10,785 nt of DNA, from positions 1-10,785 of the forward strand of contig JAHFBD010000060.1 of the NCBI GenBank assembly GCA_023250175.1, given 5' to 3'. This stretch comes from Candidatus Melainabacteria bacterium. Lineage in GTDB: Bacteria; Cyanobacteriota; Vampirovibrionia; 2-02-FULL-35-15. This document shows positions 6,939 to 10,785 of the stretch, in pieces. Below the pieces are notes generated by a model that saw only the letters and a list, made by a program, of their open reading frames with translations, searched no databases and was not told the origin of the DNA. The translations under genes were made by a program, and so were the position numbers. Within the stretch, counting starts at the first letter, position 1. Each line of letters opens with the position of its first letter.

Positions 6939-8144
6939 TCATTGTATAAGGGTTTGGGGAAGTCTTGCAAATAAAACATATGAGCCTGTAAAGAGATATG
7001 TAAGAGCCTTACCTGTTCTCCCAAGAACTTTATCTAAAAGAGCAGTTGCTCCACCTCTTGACTGAGCCTCTTCGCTTGTATGAGATTCATCTAACATTGG
7101 TGTAAATAGTGCAAACATGGATAAAGGACTTAGAGTATGAAACAAAATTTCTGCTTTATGTCTAATAGATTTTAATAGAGAGTTACCATCTGTATTGATT
7201 TTAGGGTCAATAAATTTAGCAGCACCGTTAATTACTTTATTGAATGATTCTGGTAAGACAGGCTGTAAGTGTTGTCTTTCATCTATAACCCTTACAACAG
7301 AATCAATGCCTTTAATAAAAAACTCAGGGATCCCTACAAATAAACTAACAAGTCTGCTTGCACCAAGAAGTGGTCTTTCAAAAAATTCACCAGCAGACAT
7401 TTGTCCAAAAATCAATGCTAAGGAGTCTGCTGCTTGTCTTAAACCTTGCATTGTAGGGTTTGCAATACTGCCAATAGTTGCTAGTCGTTTTGCACTAGAA
7501 TATATTCTATCAAAGCCTTTTGCTCTAGCTTCACAAGTATCTTTTTCAGAACCATTGAGCTTGCTAGCATTATTAAATTCTTTTTCTCTCAGTCCCCAAG
7601 CAAGCAGAGCCTGAAAATTTCCTACTCCCCAAGCAAAGCCTGTGAATAATAAATTTGGGATATTGGTAAATGTTGCTATTTTATGAAAAATAGATTTTCC
7701 GGATTTTTCTGGATTAATAAATGGTTCAAAAATAAAAGGAGTAAAACCAAGACTACAACATCTGTAGAATGCCTCTCTCACTTTATCAAAAGTATTTTTC
7801 TTATCTTCATCACTACTTAATTGATTGGTGATTTTTTTGTGATTCTTAATTTCATTTGTGATTAATGCAAAGGGAGCTGAGATAGATGCGAAAGAACCAA
7901 ATATATCTCCCACTGTTCTAAGTGCTTTAGCCGGAAAGGTAGAGCCACCCTTTAATGTACCAAGTATTAGTGCAAGTGCAGATATGCTTCCTGCCCCTAC
8001 CCCAACTTTTACAAATTTATTTTTTGCTTCTTTAAAGGCTTCGTCTGCAGAAATTTCTTTAATGGAATTTTGGCCAACAGATGAATCAAGCACATTTGTA
8101 GTACCAAATAATTTTGTTGAAATATTTCCTGTTGAAATAGGCAT
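6939..8144 (-). CDS. Unrecognised 401-residue protein with several hydrophobic segments
   Basis: I do not recognise this family. The N-terminal 40 residues are polar, serine/threonine-rich and without a signal peptide. Hydrophobic stretches suited to membrane helices then occur at about 45-64 (VGVGAGSISALALILGTL inside it), 78-96, 162-183, 262-283, 333-351 and 380-401. Several contain glycine, proline or charged neighbours, so some may be amphipathic or re-entrant and not full spans. A CC pair lies at 129-130. The C-terminus ends in a hydrophobic segment, FARLPQTLIQ. ATG 8142-8144 has no clear ribosome site; a candidate promoter and an inverted repeat lie in the 156 bases upstream. The gene is followed without any gap by the 220-residue gene and lies on the same strand as the J-protein gene upstream. 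Codon bias and base composition look like the neighbours', so recent import is not indicated. Confidence 0.8.
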   Translation of the reverse strand: MPISTGNISTKLFGTTNVLDSSVGQNSIKEISADEAFKEAKNKFVKVGVGAGSISALALILGTLKGGSTFPAKALRTVGDIFGSFASISAPFALITNEIKNHKKITNQLSSDEDKKNTFDKVREAFYRCCSLGFTPFIFEPFINPEKSGKSIFHKIATFTNIPNLLFTGFAWGVGNFQALLAWGLREKEFNNASKLNGSEKDTCEARAKGFDRIYSSAKRLATIGSIANPTMQGLRQAADSLALIFGQMSAGEFFERPLLGASRLVSLFVGIPEFFIKGIDSVVRVIDERQHLQPVLPESFNKVINGAAKFIDPKINTDGNSLLKSIRHKAEILFHTLSPLSMFALFTPMLDESHTSEEAQSRGGATALLDKVLGRTGKALTYLFTGSYVLFARLPQTLIQ

Positions 8145-8161
8145 AAAGTTGATTAAATAAG

Positions 8162-8238
8162 TCGGATATAGATATGTCTACAACTATATTATTCTCAAGA
8201 TTCGATACTTGTCCAGGATAATAACTAAATATATCCGA
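8162..8238. repeat. 9-bp inverted repeat bracketing the likely promoter of the 401-residue gene
   Basis: TCGGATATA at 8162-8170 is the exact reverse complement of TATATCCGA at 8230-8238; extending to 11 bases (8160-8170 and 8230-8240) gives 10 matches. The arms are 59 bases apart, too far for a simple hairpin but suitable for paired protein-binding half sites. The candidate -35/-10 pair at 8186-8215 lies between them. The arms stand out by their CGG/CCG core in very AT-rich DNA. Confidence 0.45.
8186..8215 (-). promoter_or_regulatory. Candidate sigma70-type promoter for the unrecognised gene pair
   Basis: On the minus strand, TGGACA (8210-8215; five of six matches to TTGACA) is followed after 18 bases by TAATAT (8186-8191; four of six matches to TATAAT). 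Transcription would begin near 8179, leaving a leader of about 35 bases before ATG 8144. The spacing and position are good but the -10 match is moderate. Read-through from the J-protein gene is the alternative source of transcript. Confidence 0.4.
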
Positions 8239-8274
8239 GTAAAATAGTCGACCTTAATCTATTTTTAACAATTA

Positions 8275-8295
8275 AACCTTAATTGGGGTAAGGTT
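8275..8295 (-). terminator. Hairpin just after the J-protein gene, possible weak terminator
   Basis: AACCTTA (8275-8281) and TAAGGTT (8289-8295) are exact reverse complements around a seven-base loop. On the minus strand the hairpin begins six bases after the J-protein stop codon and is followed by TTAATTGTTAAAAA. It lacks a clean T-run, so it may only stabilise the 3' end or partly separate this gene from the downstream pair. Confidence 0.4.
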
Positions 8296-8300
8296 ATTTA

Positions 8301-9263
8301 TTATTTTTTCTTTTTTTGTAGCTTTGCTAGTTCTTGATATAGCTTTTTCTCTTCTTCTGAGATTATAGGAGGAATAGTAATTTTTATCTTTACAAACTGA
8401 TCTCCACGTCCTTCTTTTTTTTGATGAGGCAGTCCTTTACTTCGTAATCGTAAAACTTTATCGTTTTGTGCTCCTGCTGGTATTACCATTTTAACTGGCC
8501 CATCAAGCGTTGGAATTTCTATCTCTGTACCCAATACAGCATCTGGTGGACTAATATTAACTTCTGAATGAATATCATCGCCATCAAGTTTAAAAAATAC
8601 ATGAGGTTTTAATTTAACTACCAGATATAAATCACCAGTAGGTCCTCCATGCTTCCCATGTAATCCTTGAGCAGCCATTCTGATTTTTGAATTTTCTCTA
8701 ACGTTAGGAGGAATCTTGACTTCAAGTCTTTTTGTATCACGCCCTGGAACACTAATATCAAGCTTTCTTATTGTCCCTTTATAAGCTTCTTCAAGAGACA
8801 ATTCCAGATTTATCTGATGATCTTCTCCTTTTCTTTTTCCCTGAGGACGTGAGCGTGTATCAGTAAATCTATCTTCAAACTGTGAAGTTCGTGTTTTAAA
8901 TTTTTCTCCAAACAACATTTCAAAGAATTCGCTAAATGGTGTTTCTTGAGTATTGGTATAGGTTTGAGTTTGAGTAAAGCCATCATTAAAATTAAAACCA
9001 AAGTCAAAGCCAGGTGGAGGAGTAAAATCATTTCCACCCCTAAAATTATTCCCTAAGGTGTCATAGCGCTTTCTTTTTTCTGAATCACCTAATACTTCAT
9101 AGGCTTCATTGATTTCTTTAAATTTTTCTTCAGCATCTTTATTGTTTTTATTTGTGTCCGGGTGATATTTACGTGCTAATCGTCTAAAGGCAGTTTTAAT
9201 TTCTTTTTCGGTTGAACTTCTAGTAACACCTAAAATTTCGTAATAATCTTTATACTTTACCAT
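8301..9263 (-). CDS. Type B (class II) DnaJ/CbpA-like Hsp40 co-chaperone
   Basis: Cytoplasmic J-protein that stimulates the ATPase of DnaK and delivers clients to it. The 320-residue product begins with a full J domain (about 5-70: YYEILGV, with the essential HPD at 34-36 and the helix EEKFKEINEAYEVLGD). A Gly/Phe/Asn-rich linker with Thr/Gln runs from about 75 to 115. Two C-terminal beta domains follow (about 148-310: INLELSLEEAYKGT, then DGPVKMVIPAG). The four CxxCxGxG zinc repeats of classical DnaJ are absent; there is no cysteine at all, so this is CbpA or class II DnaJ, common as an additional J-protein in many bacteria. The C-terminus is a short lysine tail read from an A-rich stretch. 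ATG 9261-9263 is preceded by TAGGT with a suitable spacer, a fair ribosome site. Whether another, zinc-containing DnaJ exists elsewhere cannot be seen. Confidence 0.95.
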   Translation of the reverse strand: MVKYKDYYEILGVTRSSTEKEIKTAFRRLARKYHPDTNKNNKDAEEKFKEINEAYEVLGDSEKRKRYDTLGNNFRGGNDFTPPPGFDFGFNFNDGFTQTQTYTNTQETPFSEFFEMLFGEKFKTRTSQFEDRFTDTRSRPQGKRKGEDHQINLELSLEEAYKGTIRKLDISVPGRDTKRLEVKIPPNVRENSKIRMAAQGLHGKHGGPTGDLYLVVKLKPHVFFKLDGDDIHSEVNISPPDAVLGTEIEIPTLDGPVKMVIPAGAQNDKVLRLRSKGLPHQKKEGRGDQFVKIKITIPPIISEEEKKLYQELAKLQKKKK

Positions 9264-9311
9264 TTGAAACCTACTTACAAAATTGCCTTTAATAATTTAT
9301 TATATCCTTAT
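9264..9311. promoter_or_regulatory. Compact divergent promoter region between the J-protein and radical SAM genes
   Basis: If the radical SAM gene begins at ATG 9312, 48 bases separate the two start codons. On the minus strand a perfect TATAAT (9299-9304) would start the J-protein transcript near 9292; its -35 would fall inside the radical SAM gene, where only TTGCTC (9324-9329, 19-base spacer) is seen. On the plus strand CTTACA (9274-9279) and TATTAT (9298-9303), 18 bases apart, would place the transcript start close to 9310-9312. The two -10 elements overlap, so the polymerases would compete. Confidence 0.4.
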
Positions 9312-10343
9312 ATGACAAAAAGAGAGCAACTCGTCGTTAATAGTAAACACTCTACTTTTGCATGCCATGAGTCTCTTGAAACTATTAAATCCTTAGTTCT
9401 CAGTCCTCAGCCTTTATACTATAGTCTTAGTTCTTACCTTAAGAAACGCTTTAACACAAAAGTTCAGCGTATAACCTTAGAAGCAAATTTAGATTGTCCA
9501 AACAGAGACGGTAAAAAAGCTTTTGGAGGATGTACATTTTGTACAGCTGATGGATCTAGTGCTGGTGCATTTGATATAAATGATCCAATATCCAAACAAC
9601 TAGAAGATGGTATCAAGCTGTTTTCAAAACGATTTAGTGCAAATAAATTTATTGCATATCTTCAGTCATTTACAAATACTTATGCACCAGTTGATAAATT
9701 AAAAAAGATTTATGATGAAGCTATTTCACATCCTGCTGTAGTTGTTTTAGCTATTGGTACAAGACCTGACTGCCTGTCTGATGAAGTTCTGGATTTAATA
9801 GCTACTTATAAAGATAAAGTAGAAATATGGTTGGATATTGGATTACAAACGGTACACAATAAAACATTAGATTTTATAAATAGAGCTCATACAAAGGATG
9901 ATTTTTTTGATGCTGTAAATCGGGCAAAAAAAAGGGATTTAATGGTTTGTACTCATACAATATTTGGACTTCCAGGTGAAAGTAAAGAAATGTATTACGA
10001 GACAATGAAAGAGCTAGCTAATTCACAAATAGATGCAATTAAAATTCACCAGCTTTTAATCCTTGAAAAAACAAAAATCGCACAACAGTTTAGAGAAGGC
10101 TTGTTTAATGCATTAGAACTTGAAGAGTATATAAGTTTAGTTTGTGATTTTCTTGAAATGCTTTCACCAAATGTTGTTATACACAGGCTTTTTGCAGAAG
10201 CTAAACCTGGTGAGCTAATTGCTCCACAATGGGCGGAACAAGACAATGGTAGAAGGAATAAACAGCAAATTTTAAGGATGATAGAGACAGAATTAATTAG
10301 ACGTGGGACAAAGCAAGGCTGTAGATTTATACAGCAACCTTAG
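9312..10343 (+). CDS. Radical SAM protein, YhcC/TIGR01212 family
   Basis: A 343-residue iron-sulphur enzyme of the Elp3-like radical SAM group. The family-specific cluster motif DCPNRDGKKAFGGCTFC (C62, C74, C77, that is Cx11CxxC and not the common Cx3CxxC) is preceded by the typical start of the core, YYSLSSYLKKRFNTKVQRITLEA. Further core signatures are GTRPDCLSDEVLDLI, WLDIGLQTVHNKTL, the SAM-binding-region FGLPGE and a C-terminal HRLFAEA segment. The E. coli member YhcC exists but its exact substrate is, to my knowledge, not settled; a role in RNA or cofactor modification is inference. A TTG at 9264 is in frame and would add 16 residues, but it abuts the J-protein start codon, leaves no room for a promoter, and the added residues lie outside the conserved core, so ATG 9312 is preferred. 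No Shine-Dalgarno site is visible. The 3' end overlaps the facing glutathione S-transferase gene by 17 bases. Confidence 0.92.
   Translation: MTKREQLVVNSKHSTFACHESLETIKSLVLSPQPLYYSLSSYLKKRFNTKVQRITLEANLDCPNRDGKKAFGGCTFCTADGSSAGAFDINDPISKQLEDGIKLFSKRFSANKFIAYLQSFTNTYAPVDKLKKIYDEAISHPAVVVLAIGTRPDCLSDEVLDLIATYKDKVEIWLDIGLQTVHNKTLDFINRAHTKDDFFDAVNRAKKRDLMVCTHTIFGLPGESKEMYYETMKELANSQIDAIKIHQLLILEKTKIAQQFREGLFNALELEEYISLVCDFLEMLSPNVVIHRLFAEAKPGELIAPQWAEQDNGRRNKQQILRMIETELIRRGTKQGCRFIQQP
10318..10335. repeat. Hairpin at the overlapping 3' ends of the radical SAM and GST genes
   Basis: GCTGTA (10318-10323) and TACAGC (10330-10335) are exact reverse complements around a six-base loop, with AAG and CTT outside them able to extend the stem through a small internal loop. 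The element spans the GST stop codon and ends a few bases before the radical SAM stop. No T-run follows on either strand, so it is noted as a structure that might help end or protect both transcripts. Confidence 0.3.
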
Positions 10344-10785
10344 CTCTCATTTCTACATATCCTGGTTGTGATTCAACTCTTTTTTGCCATGCTTGAATAC
10401 TGGGGAAAGTAGATAAATCAAATCCGCCTTCTTCTGCAGGATAAATTTGTCCATAGCAAGCAATGTCTGCCATAGAATAATCACCGACAAGAAAACTATT
10501 TTTACTTAGATATTCATCTAAAACTTTTAAAGCTCTATTTCCTTCTTTGCGAAATTTTTGTAGCTCATCTTGGTTTACTTTTTCAGGGGGTAAAAATCTT
10601 GTCATGAAGCGGGCTGGTTGTAAGTTTTTTTGAAGTGTACTTGTTTCAAACATAATCCACTCAAGCATCATGCCAAGCTTTTTTATATCTTGTGGGATTA
10701 AACTATTTGGAGCAAACTTTCTTCCAAGATACATTAAGATTGCATTTGATTCCCAAATAGGAAAATCATCATCAACTAAGACAGG
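10327..10785 (-). CDS. Glutathione S-transferase, 5' end beyond the window
   Basis: The last 153 codons of a cytosolic-type GST, which conjugates glutathione to electrophiles or uses it to reduce or isomerise small molecules. The frame runs open through the right edge: the first visible residues PVLVDDDFPIWESNAI match the end of the thioredoxin-like N-terminal domain, including the conserved cis-proline (10783-10785) and the Glu-Ser pair (10747-10752) that binds the gamma-glutamyl group of glutathione. ATG 10732-10734 is therefore internal (ILMYLG), not the start. The helical C-terminal domain carries the family folding motif YSMADIACY and ends GYVEMRAKVAV. The catalytic Ser, Tyr or Cys lies in the missing first ~50 residues, so the class cannot be assigned. 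Its presence implies that the host makes or meets glutathione. Confidence 0.93.
   Translation of the reverse strand, partial: PVLVDDDFPIWESNAILMYLGRKFAPNSLIPQDIKKLGMMLEWIMFETSTLQKNLQPARFMTRFLPPEKVNQDELQKFRKEGNRALKVLDEYLSKNSFLVGDYSMADIACYGQIYPAEEGGFDLSTFPSIQAWQKRVESQPGYVEMRAKVAV

Noticed and set aside
6936..6942. Possible frameshift joining the 401- and 220-residue genes into one protein
   Set aside because: The two frames meet exactly at TGAGTG with no slippery run, and the upstream frame ends in a complete hydrophobic segment; coupled separate genes explain it better. A single-frame homologue elsewhere would reopen the question.
7195..7614. 139-codon open frame on the plus strand inside the 401-residue gene
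   Set aside because: It lies wholly antisense to a longer gene of coherent composition, has no ribosome site and its peptide shows no family signature; it looks like a by-product of the codon use of the real gene.
7858..8160. 100-codon plus-strand open frame at the start of the 401-residue gene
   Set aside because: Same antisense-shadow pattern; it would need a promoter inside a gene and its low-complexity Ala/Ser/Pro peptide mirrors the opposite strand.
8318..9263. Classical zinc-containing DnaJ
   Set aside because: None of the four CxxCxGxG repeats is present and the protein has no cysteine, so it is a class II J-protein.
10327..10734. A complete 135-residue protein starting at ATG 10732-10734
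   Set aside because: The frame continues upstream to the window edge and encodes the conserved GST segment PVLVDDDFPIWESNAI, so this ATG is internal.
1..10785. tRNA, rRNA, CRISPR array, insertion sequence or phage gene
   Set aside because: No cloverleaf-like segment, no regularly spaced direct repeats, no transposase or integrase motif and no terminal inverted repeats with target duplications were seen by eye; a covariance-model search would be more decisive for small RNAs.

Overview
The window is AT-rich (by eye about one third G+C) and densely coded bacterial DNA. It holds nine complete or near-complete protein genes plus a gene fragment at each end. No RNA gene, insertion sequence or CRISPR array was seen. 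The mix of fatty-acid activation and beta-oxidation genes, a glutathione S-transferase, HflX and a J-protein points to an ordinary bacterial chromosome, not a phage or plasmid. The phylum cannot be fixed from sequence alone. The low G+C, uneven use of Shine-Dalgarno sites and two unrecognised proteins would fit a poorly sampled lineage; a Melainabacteria-like relative of cyanobacteria is one guess, held weakly.

Left part (1-3423, plus strand): the C-terminus of a thiolase, a long acyl-CoA dehydrogenase with extra N- and C-terminal regions, then the ribosome-associated GTPase gene hflX only 16 bases later. These three look co-transcribed. On the minus strand a long-chain-acyl-CoA-synthetase-like AMP-forming ligase (3395-5239) converges on hflX and overlaps its 3' end by 29 bases. 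Ligase, dehydrogenase and thiolase would together supply activation, first oxidation and thiolytic steps of fatty-acid breakdown, or of a related acyl-CoA pathway.

Middle (5240-8144): a 245-base AT-rich divergent spacer carries a palindrome and a set of mutually exclusive inverted repeats. It separates the ligase from a membrane-tethered DsbA-family thioredoxin-fold protein whose active site is CPFS instead of CxxC. This gene converges on a minus-strand pair of unrecognised genes. The first of the pair encodes a 401-residue protein with several hydrophobic segments. The second encodes a 220-residue charged protein whose GTG start follows the first gene's stop codon directly (TGAGTG).

Right part (8145-10785): a zinc-finger-less (type B) J-domain co-chaperone lies upstream of that pair on the same strand. 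It is divergent, across about 48 bases, from a radical SAM enzyme of the YhcC/TIGR01212 family. A glutathione S-transferase runs in from the right edge on the minus strand and overlaps the radical SAM gene's end by 17 bases.

Most worth a second look: the unrecognised pair and the 9-bp inverted repeat that brackets its likely promoter, the single-cysteine DsbA-like protein, the altered nucleotide-binding loop of the ligase, the extended acyl-CoA dehydrogenase, and the alternative-pairing repeats before the DsbA-like gene.
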